From Tenrec ecaudatus (lineage: Eukaryota; Chordata; Mammalia; Afrosoricida; Tenrecidae): a stretch of 64,000 nt of DNA. The notes beneath the pieces were generated by a model that did no database searches, was not told the origin of the DNA, and saw only the letters and a program-made list of their open reading frames with translations. Made by a program: the position numbers and the translations under genes. Where the stretch lies: positions 66,735,501-66,799,500 of the forward strand of contig NC_134534.1 in NCBI RefSeq assembly GCF_050624435.1. Reading direction: 5' to 3'. Below, piece by piece: positions 1-11,030 of this stretch. Every line of letters begins with the position of its first letter. Positions within the stretch are counted from its first letter, which is position 1.

Positions 1-282
1 TCAATGTTCCATCTGCCGGGTTGGCTCCCTACCTGTTATCTTGCTGGTAATTTTAGGTGAGGCGCTGTAGCACTTGTGCGTGACTGACAATCAGAGGAGC
101 CTTCCCAAGGATCCAGCTAGCTCTGGAAAGGAGCTAACAGCAAACAGAGCTCTCTTGGAAACTGAGTTACGTTTGAAGAGCATTCCTCAGTTCCACAGGG
201 GATAAAATGTTCTTGAAAGGTTCAGCGCCATTCTCTTGCAGTTAGAACATAGTTTTCTCCGTGTAGAAAACATCTCCTGAAG

Positions 283-400
283 GAGTCCTGGTGGTGCAAT
301 GGTTTGGGCAATGGGCTGGTGACTGCAAGATGAGCAGTTCAAACTCACCTACCACGCAGAGAGAGAAAAGATAGGTATTCTGCCCCTGGCAGATGTGGCT
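283..400 (+). mobile_element. AfroSINE (partial)
   Basis: The tRNA-like head of the afrotherian SINE is readable (tcctggtggtgcaatgg) followed by the B-box-like segment ending in ttcaaactcacc. The 3' RTE-like tail is absent, so the copy is 3'-truncated. Confidence 0.7.
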
Positions 401-429
401 AGCCTTGCTCTCTGACAGAGTGTATGGGT

Positions 430-925
430 GCATGGATTAAGAATGAATGAAGTACTTAGGCTAAAATTTAGTACCTTATCATTTGTTCTCTTTTCATCCG
501 ACATTAAGTTTGTTCTGATTTTTTTTGTTGTTTTCTGCTCTCTTGGGTTGAGGTTTTTCTATGTTTTACTTTGTAATGTGTGTATTTTTTGGGGGGTGGT
601 GGTGTCATTCTATGGTTTTCTTTATATGAAATCCAGGAAATATAAATCTATATTGATAGTAACTGGATTAATAGTTTCTTAGGGTTATGGCAGTAGAGGT
701 GGAGGGAATGGGAAGCCAATAAGGAATATAAGAACGAAGAAAATGTTCTAAAATTTATTGTGGTGATGATTACACAACTCTTTAATATGCTTAAATCATT
801 GAAATGTGTGGTATGTGAATTATATGACAATAAAACTAAAAAAATGACTTGAGGGCTTGGAAACCTTATATAAAGTACATATCAGTCAGAATTGATTCCA
901 TGGTTGTGGTGGTTATTTTAAATAA
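430..925. other. AT-rich sequence, nothing recognised
   Basis: T-rich then A-rich sequence. The short ORFs on both strands have no recognisable similarity and low-complexity composition. I see no repeat or gene here. Confidence 0.6.
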
Positions 926-1596
926 AGGAGTCTTGGGGAGTGTGGTAGTCTGGCTTAACTAGAGAAACAAATTCACAGACACTCACATGTGCATAAGAAA
1001 GAACTTTGCATAAAGAGCAATCGTATATTAAGAAACATCCCAGCCCAGTCCAGATCAAGTCCATAAGTCCGACATTAGCCCATATATCCAATACCAGTCT
1101 ATAAATGCAGAGAGATCACAGGCCAGTGGATAGAAAGTCTCATGGATCCAGTGGCAGTGGAAACATCGCAGCACGGGCGTGGTCTCCATGTGGCCCCTCC
1201 AGCTCCAGGTCCCTGGATGCATTAGCATAGCACCATGTGGTTTGTCAGCAGGAATGTCTCACAGGGAGAGTGTGCGTATCCCCCCTCCAGTGAGCTATTT
1301 ATCTCCGTAGGGCCTCCAAATGAGGTCATCAAGCTGTGACCTGATGCGCAGGTTAAACTCCACCCCTTCACTCTTTATAGTCTCAAGTAGACACCAGGTT
1401 ATGTAACTGCCACAGGGAGAAAAAATGACGAATAAGCTCAGATGCTAACCAAAGGGTTAGAAGTTTGAACCCACCCAGAGTTACTTTGGTAAAAAGGCTT
1501 GGTGATCTACTTTCTGCTGAAAATCCCATGAAGCACAGTTCTTGTTTGACTCACGTGTGGTTACCATGAATCAGAATTAACTCAACAGCAACTGAA
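926..1596 (+). mobile_element. AfroSINE split by an LTR insertion
   Basis: The SINE head (aggagtcttggggag) lies at 926-940 and the body resumes at 1415, running to a tail at about 1596 (gaattaactcaacagcaactg). The break is exactly where the LTR at 941-1414 sits, flanked by gggag on both sides. The body carries the 'gatctactttctg...cccatgaagcacagttc' middle seen in one AfroSINE subtype. Confidence 0.75.
941..1414 (+). mobile_element. Solo LTR, ERVL-like (474 bp)
   Basis: Starts tgtggtagtctgg and ends taactgccaca, with a 5-bp target duplication gggag on each side. A TG...CA boundary and 5-bp duplication suit a class III (ERVL/MaLR-like) LTR. Similar sequence recurs at 6536 and 45095. No internal region is attached, so it is a solo LTR fossil. 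The family name is inference. Confidence 0.7.
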
Positions 1597-1799
1597 AATG
1601 TGAACAGGACTTTTTTTTTTACAATTATTATACATTATACACCATCTTAGATGAAGAACTTCATAAATACTTTCCATTACAGAAACACGTAAGCCTCCAC
1701 TGACAGATGCTGGCTGTGCATGAGATGCACTGGTCGCTTGCAGAGAGGCAGGAATAAACACCAGATATTGCACCTGGTTCAGAGAAGGCACCCTTGTAG

Positions 1800-2015
1800 T
1801 GTTTATCAAGAAAGACCACCCCTGGAGGCAGACACCTGGTTGGTAAAGTGGTGGGCCAGCGGGAAAAAGGAAGGTCCTTGGTGAGAGGGACAGACCCAGC
1901 GGCAGCAACAATAGGGTTATGCTCAGCAAAGATGGCAACGGTGGAGAGGACGCTCCATTGTGTTGCACACGAGGTTGTGGTGAATTGGAATCCACTCGAT
2001 GGCAAAAACAACCTC
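1800..2015 (+). mobile_element. BovB/RTE LINE 3' end
   Basis: Resembles the 3' terminal stretch of the RTE copy at 42478-44095: 'ggtaaagtggtgggccagcgggaaaaaggaagg', then the 'caacaatagggttatgctcagcaaagatggc' stretch, ending in the tail 'gaattggaatccactcgatggca'. Short, 5'-truncated and diverged. Confidence 0.6.
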
Positions 2016-2019
2016 ACTT

Positions 2020-2860
2020 TTATTCCTGACGACCTCAGCCAAGAGCAATTCCAAGCAGGTGCTTCAACCCAGAGGTTGGTGAAGAAGCTGTAGACAGCAG
2101 AGTGAAGCCCAAGACGCGGCACTCAGGCCAGTGTGGATGGCCCCGTGGAAGTCCCGTGTTCTTCTGAAATTGGCCACGGTAGCCCACTGCTAGCTTTAAA
2201 GGATTCTGAAGGAGCATTTCCCATTGGGACAAGCACTCGTTCCTTCTCTGATACTCCTATTGATTTGGTCATCTGACCTCCATTCTTGCTGTATTGAAGG
2301 GTGCCTGCCTAGAAGCACCTCTTTTCTCAAAAGAACTACATGATAAGACGAATTCAGTCCCCTCTGGCATAGGCAGAAAGGGCAGGTCATTTGTGCAGAG
2401 AAGTGCTGGGGATGGAAACCATCATCATCTGATTTTGACAGCTTCCTCCCCATTGTGAATCCCAAGCAAGGATACTAGCTTAATAAGCCATCTCAACTAA
2501 CAGGAAGCTCACACAGGAAGCTGTTTTAAATTTCCAGGATCCACTGTGATCTTCCGAACTCTTCAGTCTGACTGGTTTCTGTTCTTTGTCAATGAAACCT
2601 GGCTGAGTCCCTCCTTCTAAACCCCTGTCTCTGGGCTGGGAGGAGAGAATGAAGGGCCCCCAAGAGCTGAGTTGAGTTGTTCCCGGGGAGTGGTCTTTGG
2701 CAAGTTTCACTCTCAAAGTGCTGCCTCTTTGTGTCATTTAAAAGTTGTGAAAAAGATGGGGGGGGAGGGAAGCACTACATGAAAGGAGGGAAGGAGAGAG
2801 AAAAGAAGAAGGGGTAGGATAGAAATTGAAGCAAGGGAAGTTGAAAACGAATAATTTCTT
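2020..2860. other. No recognised feature
   Basis: Mixed-composition sequence with small overlapping ORFs on the minus strand that resemble no family I know. A purine-rich G-run tract lies at about 2757-2830. Confidence 0.5.
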
Positions 2861-2861
2861 T

Positions 2862-3050
2862 GACAGGACGTTGGTGGCCTCACAGGTACACCGTGACATC
2901 ATAAGACCAGTAGTTTGAAACCACCTGCTGCTCCGGGGGAGAAACATGAGGCTTTCTACTCCTGACATGAGTGACAGTCTTGGAACCCCACTCAGTCCTA
3001 TAGGGTTGCTATCAGTTGAAATTCATTCGATGGCACTGTGCTTTGATTTT
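2862..3050 (+). mobile_element. AfroSINE
   Basis: Near full-length: head (ggtggcctcacaggtacaccgtgac), B-box region (agtagtttgaaaccacctgctgctcc), middle, and RTE-like tail (tatagggttgctatcagttg ... cgatggcactg). Confidence 0.8.
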
Positions 3051-3184
3051 TGGTGATCTTACTGATAAATTCCCTTTCAAACAACTTATCCCAGAAGACA
3101 AGGAACAGACAGAGTAAGTGAGGTGAACTGACTATCACCCTATGAATCACTTACACATCTGGACAGTTAAGGTCTGACTGTCTC

Positions 3185-3592
3185 CTGTTGAGAGATGTCG
3201 AGTTGGCCCTGACTCATAGGGACTGTATGCACAACAAAGCGAAGCACTGCACGGTCCTGTCATCTTCACAATTGTTCCTATGCCTGAGCCCATTAATGCA
3301 GCCACTGTGTCAGCTCCTCTCCTTGAGAGTCTCTCTTTTCTCGCTGCCCTTCCACTTTACCACACATGCTGTCCTTCTCCAAGGACTGGTCTCTCCTTTG
3401 GACAATATGCCCAAAGTACCCAAGACGATGTCCAGCCATCCTTGCCTCTAAGGAACACCAACACAGATGAGTCTGTCCTTTCAGCAGTCCATGGTACTTT
3501 TAATATTCTTTTCCAGCACTACAATTCAAGTGCATCGATATTTCTTTGGGCTTTCTTATTCAATGCCCAACTCTCACCTGCTAGGAATAAAG
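3185..3592 (-). mobile_element. BovB/RTE LINE 3' end, antisense
   Basis: Reverse complement of the RTE 3' region: the tail motif (gactcatagggactgtatgcacaacaaagcgaagcactg) first, then 'ccaaggactggtctctcc...gacaatatgcccaaagtac', which matches antisense the 'tactttggacatgttatcaggaaaggccagtccctgg' segment seen at 19005. Confidence 0.75.
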
Positions 3593-3593
3593 A

Positions 3594-3955
3594 AACCCTA
3601 AGTCCAAACCCATTGCCATTGAGTCCACTCCAGCTCATGGTGATCTTTGATAGAGGGTTTCGCAGTCGCTAAACCAGTGGTTCTCAACCTGTGGGTCGTG
3701 ACCCCTTTGGGGGTTGAACGACCTTTCACAGGGGTCGCCTAACTTATAACAATAGCAAAATTACAGTTATGAAGTAGCAATGAAAATAATTTTATGGTTG
3801 GGGGTCACTACAACATGAGGAACTGTATGAAAGGGTCATGGCATGAGGAAGGTTGAGAACCACTGCTCTAAATCTTTGTAGGAGCAGCTAGCCTCCATCT
3901 TCTCCCAAGGAGTGGCCGGTGAGTTTGAACCACTGACCTTGTCGCTGGCCGTCCA
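3594..3955 (-). mobile_element. AfroSINE, antisense, interrupted by a SPIN-like hAT
   Basis: Antisense SINE tail at 3594-3674 (ccattgagtccactccagc) and the rest at 3866-3955 (aatctttgtaggagcagctagcctcc ... gagtttgaaccactgacc). The hAT element at 3675-3865 sits between them. Confidence 0.8.
3675..3865 (+). mobile_element. SPIN-like non-autonomous hAT transposon (copy 1)
   Basis: A 191-bp element with hAT termini: cagtggttctcaacctgtgg at the left and ggttgagaaccactg at the right, with 'gacccctttgggggt...cacaggggtcgcc' inside. The flanking 8-mers cgctaaac and ctctaaat agree at 6 of 8 positions and fit the NTNTARAN-like preference. There is no coding capacity. SPIN family membership is from recall of the termini, which also resemble related rodent URR1 elements. 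Confidence 0.85.
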
Positions 3956-4678
3956 ACATTTCTTCCACGGTTCCCACAGAGCTCCATGTCTGGTGCTCTA
4001 GCTGTCAAAATGGAAGGGAGAAGCATGGCATAGGTTGTGTGTTGCACTGAGTTTTCAGCGAGCTCTCACAAGGACACATCTGTTCCCTCCTTTCCTCTCT
4101 CTTCATAACTATTGACCACTTCATTAAGTCACATGCACAGCCTTTCCCCCCTAATAATATTGAATTAGTGAGCTGTTGCTAAGATAATGCTGCATATCAG
4201 TCAGCATTTCAGATAATGTGCAGGAAGGCAGGTTCTGCTGGGCTTGGCTCATGGGCTGGTCTCTGCTTCACTCAGGTTTCATCCTCCCCCTGGGACCCGC
4301 AGGCTAACTTAGACAAACTTCCCCGGAAAAGGACAGAGTCACAAGAGGAAAGGCAGTCCAGCCACGTTTCCATCTTTTCTTATAGCACACCCAAAACATT
4401 CCATTAACCAAAGCAAGTTACAGGATAGGAGCCAAAGATGGTGGGGTGGGGAAAATAGTCCACTTTTTTTTTAATTGGGAGAACTACAACATTTCTTTGT
4501 AACCGGCATGGAGACAGGGGGTAAGGACAATTTAGTGAAAATTAGGACAATCTGGAACAATCTGTAACTGAAATTGTGGGAAAGACAGAGAGGATAGCTA
4601 AGAAATTAAAAAAAAGTGATTACGTACTAATCACACCACCCACAAATAACCACTATTTAAAAATCAGTCTCTATAATT
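3956..4678. other. No recognised feature
   Basis: No gene, tRNA or clear repeat seen. Short ORFs are unrelated to known families. Confidence 0.5.
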
Positions 4679-4679
4679 C

Positions 4680-4893
4680 CAAGAGCCCTGGTGACAAAGT
4701 GGTTAAAATACTTGACTGTTAACTGAGAAGTTGGTGGCTTGAAGCCACCAGTTGCTCCGAAGGAAGAAGTTGTGATAGTCTGCTTCTTGGAGACCCTATG
4801 GAGTCTTGGAGATGCTCTGGGGCATCCCTACTCTGCCCTGTATGAGAAGGGCCACTAGGAGTCAGAATCCACGTGACAACAGTGGGTTATGTA
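4680..4893 (+). mobile_element. AfroSINE (full-length)
   Basis: Clear head (agagccctggtgacaaagtg), anticodon-arm-like 'cttgactgttaactgagaag', B-box region, middle 'tctgcttcttggagacccta' and tail 'aggagtcagaatccacgtgacaacagtggg'. Confidence 0.88.
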
Positions 4894-4959
4894 CCCTTCC
4901 CTTTTTTACTGAGTACATACAATTTTATTTTCTTTTTTTAGAACTGGAGAACCTACTAA

Positions 4960-5140
4960 ACATGTGCCTATGGTATTTTTTGCTTGTTTTAGCTCCTCCC
5001 TGCACATTGGAAACATGTTTCTATGTCATTAAATATTCACAACCAACTGATATTTGGTGTCTATATATTAGTTTCACATAAAGATGTGCTGTAGTTTAAT
5101 TAGCCATTCCACAAGCATTTGGTTTGTGCATGCAACTTTC
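4960..5140 (-). mobile_element. Possible old L1 3'-region fragment, antisense
   Basis: The wording 'ctatgtcattaaatattc' and 'taattagccattccacaagcatttgg' resembles antisense 3' parts of old mammalian L1 elements. Divergence is high and I cannot place a family. Confidence 0.3.
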
Positions 5141-6140
5141 TTAACAAGTAGAGATCCTGGGACGGTGAAAATGATGCTGTTCTGAGCAGTAGAAACATCG
5201 AGGGAAACGCTGAATAAGGAAGCTCAGAGGAAGGTTAAAAAAAAAAAACCTTCCTTATAAGAAGTGTTTCTAAGAACCATCAGCTTCTTTAAACTTTTAG
5301 AAAGACATATTTTAAATGTAAAGTAACAGCAAAACGGTGGCATCCCATCAGAAATAACATACAACGTTAACATGCATCGACCTACTCACTCACTCTCCTG
5401 AGCAATAGAAAGGTAGAAAATAGCCAGCAATTTGCGTACCTGGTGACGTTCCTAAACGCTTTTCTATAGCTATGCCACCCAATGACAGGAAATCTGGTTC
5501 TGTCAGGCATTTTAGAGATGGGAGCTGTTTGCCTTTGATCATAAATGGCTACAAACATACTAACCCTGCAGCTCCTTCTACTGGCTTGCAGAATCTTGTC
5601 TTTCAAAACTTAAACATGACTCTTGGAGAACAAGTCATGCCAACTATAAGTCATTCACAACTCAATATGATTAACAACTCCTTTCAAGGTCCCAGAACTC
5701 AAAAAAAAAGCGGGGGTGGGGGGGTGTTGATGGTGGGGAAGGGAGTGTAGGTAACATGAAACCCTAAGAAATCACAAAAACGATATGGAGGTAAGACTTG
5801 AAACCACTGACAATTGGTCTTTGTTCACATTTGATCTGACTGTAACTGGTAGTAAGAAGGAGCACATGGGAGCCAACCCCTGTACCTGGTACCAGAACGG
5901 GCTCTGTCTTTTTCCCTGCCGTGACTTGTACGCGTGTAGTTATGCATTGCGCTCACTAGATGGCGCGACTGTGCCCAGTCGCACAAGACTTCGCAAGCTT
6001 TGTCCCTCCCCCCGGAATAGTAGTTTCTTGGGAATTCCATCTCCGTAACTAATCAGACAACTTTCTATTAACAAAATCATAACTTTAGTTCATAGGGGAT
6101 GGATTATAAAATACTTTTATATGAAATATGTCAAAACAAT
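5141..6140. other. No recognised feature
   Basis: Mostly AT-rich sequence with a G-run at about 5711-5725. A moderately GC-rich patch at 5880-6020 has ORFs on both strands but no family match that I can see. Confidence 0.45.
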
Positions 6141-6144
6141 CAGA

Positions 6145-6335
6145 AGAGTTTTGAAGTGTTAGCTACACACGTCTGTGACGGTTCCATACAAAGGTGGTGG
6201 TTGGATCCTGCCCAGCAGCGCTGTGAAAGAAAAGTCTGGGGATATACATCTCTAAAACTGAAAGCCCCACCGAGCACACAGCTCTATTCTGAAATAAGTG
6301 GGGTTGCGGTGATGTGAAGCCTGACTGAACAGGTT
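6145..6335 (+). mobile_element. AfroSINE-related SINE, diverged
   Basis: Middle and tail of the subtype carrying 'agaaaagtctggggatatac...ctgaaagccccaccgagcacac' and a worn tail 'gtggggttgcggtgatgtg'. The head is hard to recognise. Confidence 0.5.
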
Positions 6336-6384
6336 GTCAAAACAAAGTTAGCATCCGTCGTCACTAAGAAACCCCAGGAGTTTC

Positions 6385-6530
6385 AAGGTAGACTCATGAT
6401 CTACCGGGTTTTCATGATCCACCAGTGGCTGACTTGTGGGAGACATGAGCAAGACTCTCTTTTCAACCATCGCTGGGTGGATTCACCTGCCAACCTTTCA
6501 GCCACAGCGCAGGGTCAAGGACTTCTCAGG
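6385..6530 (-). mobile_element. Probable AfroSINE, antisense, worn
   Basis: Antisense SINE-like order: 'gtttcaaggtagactcatgatc', then 'gggtggattcacctgccaacctttcagccacagcgc', corresponding to the reverse of the B-box and head. Strongly diverged. Confidence 0.4.
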
Positions 6531-6535
6531 AGCTC

Positions 6536-7071
6536 TGTGTGAGTGGGGGGTAGACTAGAGAAGCAAATCCAGGGAGACTCATATGTGTACAAGAAAGAGC
6601 TTTGTATACAAGAGCAGTTAAAATTGAGAAAAACATCCCATCCCAGTTCAGATCAAGTATATAAGTCCGATATTAGCCCACATGTCCGATACCAATCTAA
6701 AAAGTCCTCTTCAGACTCATGAAACACATGCAATGATGCCAAATACAGGAAGATCACAGGGCAGTGGGTGGGAAGTCTTGTGAATCCAGTGGCATTGTAA
6801 GCATCTCAGTGCTGGCAGGGACCTCCACATGGCTTCTTCAGCTCCCAGGGCCCTGGTTGCATCAGGGTAGGTCCATGTGGCTTCTCCTCAGGGATGTCTC
6901 ACAGGAGTGAGGAGAAAAAGAGAGAGAGAGAGAGAGACCTCCAAGGAGGAAATACAGGAGTTCCCAGAATCCTCAGGAGAAGGTCATGCCCACACGAGAG
7001 GCCTCAAGGGCTATCTCCTGATTAACAGGCTAGACGCACCCTAATTGACACCAGATTTTCTAACTACCAAA
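6536..7071 (+). mobile_element. Solo LTR, ERVL-like, second copy
   Basis: Same LTR family as 941-1414: 'tagactagagaagcaaatccagg', 'atcccatcccagttcagatcaag', 'tgatgccaaatacaggaagatcacagg'. It is flanked by agctc at 6531-6535 and 7072-7076, a 5-bp duplication. A (GA)n run lies at about 6919-6937. Solo LTR fossil. Confidence 0.7.
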
Positions 7072-7077
7072 AGCTCT

Positions 7078-7638
7078 TATCCAATCTATCTATACCTTGT
7101 CTAATAATGAAAGGTGAGTTCTTATCAATCCCTACTTCTCAAAACCACAGTCAAGTGTGGAGTCAAGTACAGATATTAACATTTTAATTGTTTATATGTA
7201 AATAAAGACTGATTGTTTTCTGCCTCCTAACACAATTTCTTAACAGAAATTTTGACTTATTAATGCTGCCTTTTCACATTCAAACTGGGGGTCCACATAT
7301 TTTAGGAAATCAAGGCAGGTGTTAAGCATCTTGTGAGTCAGTCTTGGGCTGCTATCACAAGTGTGCTGTCTCTTTTTCAGGAACATTCACATCCCTGCTT
7401 TCACTGGCTGGGGACCCTGACTTGCTAGGCAGTCAGAGTCGGGCCTTAGCAGTGCTGATATTCAACTGTGATACATTACCATCAGCATCCACGCCTCCTT
7501 CTTCACGTGGGAGCAATCTCAATACTGTTCCAAGTGCGTAGATGAGATTGCACTCATGACAAAAAAGATATTCCAAAGATGGATAAATCTTTAAAGTTTT
7601 CAATAATTCACTAATTAAGTACCTCTTTTCAGTGGCAA
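7078..7638. other. No recognised feature
   Basis: AT-rich unique-looking sequence; nothing supported on either strand. Confidence 0.5.
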
Positions 7639-7639
7639 G

Positions 7640-7832
7640 GAGCCCTAGTGATGTAATGTGTTAAGCACTGGACTGCTTACTACAAGTTAGGAAGTTCAAA
7701 ATCACCAGTTGCTCCCTAGGGGAAAGCTAAGGCTGCCTGCTTCCACCAAGATCTACAGTCTCAGAAACCCTTTGGAGAAATCCTGCTCTGCCCATTAGGT
7801 CACTGTGAGTCTCAATTGACTCAAGGCCTTGG
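7640..7832 (+). mobile_element. AfroSINE (full-length)
   Basis: Head 'aaggagccctagtgatgtaatg', body 'cactggactgcttactacaagttagg...tcaaaatcaccagttgctcc' and tail 'aggtcactgtgagtctcaattgactcaaggcc'. Confidence 0.85.
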
Positions 7833-8149
7833 GTGTAGAAGGATAAATGATTATCTAAATTAGCTAAAATCTACAGGAGATTCAAAGACCTCAGGGGAAA
7901 AAAAAACCAAAACTCTGCTTCTGCCTTTTTCTTGGTGCTAAAAATCCAGGCATACATAAATAAACAAATTTCTGGATTTCTGTGGTAACTTTGTCGAATT
8001 CACTATCAAACTATTACATTTTGTAATCTGATTCCAACCATGTATAGTCATGACATCTGTTTTAAGCAAGCTGGCCCCTTATTCAAAGGCCCAGAAAAAA
8101 CGATGAGCCACCAATCAGAAGGTGTTCTTTCTTTGAGAATAAGAAGGGC

Positions 8150-9290
8150 GCTACATGTCTGCGTGTTTTCCTGAGGATCTTGATGTCACTTTTCTTTGAT
8201 GAGAATTTCCTGCTCCATCTCCGAGACGATATTCAATCGATGCACAGATGCCTAGTCACTCTTGGAAGAAGTATTAGATAGAAATGCTCCCTGTAAGAAT
8301 ATTCAGGAGGGCAACATTCTACTGTGTGCATTTTGATAGCGCAATCCTCGACAGACAATCCTCAAAGTCTTGCGTGATTGCTTTGGCTACCAAAGGAGTA
8401 AAGTGTTGCTGGTCCTTTGGGTCTCACTGTATCTCAAATGGGCTACAGCTTGTCAGGGGAAAGCGAGGATTCACTTTATGGGCTGGAAGCTGGACGAGAT
8501 GACTGAAAGCCATGCAGTACATATTCCAGCCCAGCAACACGTGATGCTGAAAGTAATGCCGCCAATACGATGGGTTCTTGTTCATATGTTACCTCTTGAC
8601 ATGGTGGGAGGTTGACTCATTCTTTTTAGTACAGTGTGTGTTCTTCCCATCTTCTTTTGAGGCTGCCTGCCCATAGAATCTTTCAATGTGGCAACTCGAT
8701 GTTTGAATTTTTTTCTTGAGTTCTTTCAGTTTAAGCTATGCGGAGCATGCTCTCCCCTTTTTGTTTTCTAACGCTGGGTCTCTGCACATCTCATTCTAAT
8801 TTTGACTTTATCTTCTCGAGATGCCCTTTGAAATTTTCTGTTCAGCTCTTTGACATCATCATTTCTTCCTTAGCTACTCTCCGATTAAGAGCAAGCCTCA
8901 GCGCCTCTGCTGACATCCCCTTTGATCTCTTCCTGTCTTTTTAGTGACCTTTAGCTTTCTTCATGAGTGATGTTCTTGTTGGCTCCTCAGATCTTCCATC
9001 ACGACTGCTCAGTGAAGCAAATCTGTTGTTGAGATAGTCTCAAAAGTCAGCTGTGCCATCTCAACGTTGTCTGTTGGCTCTCGTGGACACCACACTTGGT
9101 AAAGAAGAGGCGCAGTGAAACAAGCAAGGCCCTGCGCAAGCTGGAGTGACACGCAGCTGAAACAATGGGCTCAAATGTAGAAACGGTTGTGAGAATGGTG
9201 TGGGATGAGGGAGTGTTTCCTTCTATTTACATTGGGTGGCTGTCAGTCAGACCTGCCTCACGGGCACCCAACAAGAGCACTAAAAAGCAG
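8150..9290 (+). mobile_element. BovB/RTE LINE 3' end interrupted by an antisense RTE piece
   Basis: Sense RTE sequence occurs at about 8150-8300 (gacgatattcaatcgatgc, cttggaagaagtattagat) and again at 9095-9290 (gctgaaacaatgggctcaaa, worn tail). Between them, 8560-9085 is antisense: its reverse complement matches the 5' part of the RTE copy at 42482-42650 (ttcaagaaa..., ttgaaagattctatgggc, catatgagcaagaa). The part at 8300-8560 is less clear. Either one RTE fragment inserted into another or a rearranged insertion would explain this. Confidence 0.65.
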
Positions 9291-9314
9291 TCGAGTTAGA
9301 AGAGGCACTCATGT

Positions 9315-9440
9315 TAGCGGGTGACCTTGTGGTGCAACAGGTAAAGCACTCTGCTGATCACCACGCCCCACAGCTGGTCCGTGGAAGAAAGATGCAGTCT
9401 GGGTGAGCCTGTCAAACACCTGAAGACATGGATTCACATA
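9315..9440 (+). mobile_element. AfroSINE, partial
   Basis: Head-like 'gtgaccttgtggtgcaacagg' and 'aagcactctgctgatcacc' followed by the B-box area 'cacagctggtccgtggaag'. The tail is missing. Confidence 0.5.
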
Positions 9441-10655
9441 AGAGAACATGACGGCGGCAAAGTTAGTCCGTCTCAGAAAGATAAATGCTTTATGATATCA
9501 ATATTATAAAGGAAAATAAAGACAAAAAGGAAAATGGTTTTCACACCAAAGGATAAGACTTGAAAGATTCGGCCGAGGCCAGAAGGCAGGGGAGGGATAG
9601 CAAACTAGGGAGGGGGAAGGTGGAGGAGGACAAAGGGGTCAGGGGAGAACCCCGTAGATGGGGCGTTTCGGCGGATAGCGGGGCTGATCCAATGAGACGA
9701 TGTGCTGTGTAATGGCATCGTATTTCTATTCTTTTTCTGGTTTCATATTCCACAAATGGGGAAAATTATAAATACATACATAGATACATAAGTAAAGTTA
9801 CATTTTAAACAACAGAGATCGCGAAGGGCTACAGCCTTTAAACAACAACAAACCTGCAGATTCCTTGCCCATCAGATCGAAACATCGGTGTGACTGAGTC
9901 TAGAAGGAGGAAAGCAGATTCTTGTGTGGCACAGAAATGTGATTCTGACAACACGACCGCCCCAGAAATGCAGTCTGGTTCTGCAGAGACCGCCACCTTA
10001 GAAACCCCCAGGGAGTCATTCTTCTGGGTCCTGCGGGTTCTGTGGTGGCGGCCAGCCGGGCCGGGGCCAGAATGGTCTCCGCGGGGAGGGGGTAGGGGGT
10101 TGGGGTTGATTTGGATGTGAGCAGCTGCGTTGGTCGTCAATGAAGTCAGCAGAGCATATTGGCAAGTTAGCAGCAAGAGATACTCCAAAGGGTTGAAACG
10201 GCTATCAATCCAATTATTGGGAGTGGAGAGAAATGAGGCGAGACTGTTCCAAGTCCTGCCGTCATGGATTCCATGAAGCGTTTCATGCACATAGCACACG
10301 AAAGCCCACCTTTAATTGAGCTTCCTGGTGTGCTGGTGTCTAATTTGCTTCCGCCCTGATGTACTGGTGTGGAGCAGGCTCATCTCTGTAGCCTGAGGGC
10401 AGACGTCCTCGTTGGACAGCCCAGCCTTAGCTTACATGGCTTGCTAATTCATTTATCTTTCTGATATCCACTCTACTTACAGAAACCAATTTGATCTCAT
10501 TGCCAGAAGAACAATGCATTTACTATTTTGATCCTTATTGTAATACAAAGAAGATAAAGTGCTGCATAGTTATTGATGTTTAAGAAATTGTATATTTTTA
10601 TACCTCTTCCAGGTAATACTATTCACGGGGGCAAAATTCTACCGTATGCATTTTG
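9441..10655. other. Mostly unrecognised; GC-rich patch at 9930-10110
   Basis: Contains a 153-codon minus-strand ORF (9838-10299) with no family I recognise. The part at 9930-10050 faintly follows the AfroSINE middle (gaaatgcagtctggttctgc ... ttagaaacccccaggg), so the ORF probably crosses an old repeat. I do not call a gene. Confidence 0.45.
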
Positions 10656-10659
10656 ATTT

Positions 10660-11030
10660 TTTCGTGAATAATTGCCATTTTATTTCTTTTCAGGTTTGTT
10701 TTTCTTCAGCTTCTAATCTTTACAGAGGCTTTGGAGGAGGTGGTGGGACTGCACCTGCAGGTCTAAATCGAGGTGTGGGGGGCGGGGTCGGTCCTTTCGA
10801 GTTTCACGTGACGGGTTCCTGACCACCTTGCTGTGGATGGCGGAACTCACACAGGAATGCAGCTTCACGTACAGCCTGGGAAGCACGTAGGCGTCGAAGA
10901 CACTCACTTCGGAAATGTCTCTGACGGCCACGGCCTCCACTATGTTTCTTACGATGAACCTCTCAATGGCCTTGTCTTTGGGCACACAGTTTGTTACGCC
11001 TTTTCTTTGTCATCTCCGAAGCGAGGATGC
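10660..11030 (-). pseudogene. RPS26: RPS26 processed pseudogene
   Basis: A retrocopy of the mRNA for small-subunit ribosomal protein eS26, read on the minus strand. The start codon lies at 11013-11011, followed by MTKKRRN. An internal deletion removes most of residues 8-28, including the first part of the zinc-binding region, and shifts frame. From [11 protein letters not shown] the match continues through [23 protein letters not shown] and [10 protein letters not shown], nearly identical to mammalian RPS26. A second frame shift alters the Pro-rich C-terminus. The stop is at 10722-10720 and an AATAAA signal lies at 10684-10679. Intronless structure marks it as processed. No convincing A-tail or target duplication was found, so it is probably old. 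It should not yield a functional protein. Confidence 0.92.

Noticed and set aside
9838-10299. 153-codon minus ORF with a plausible-looking sequence
   Set aside because: No family recognised; part of it overlaps an AfroSINE-like stretch and there are no retrocopy marks or splice signals to support it.
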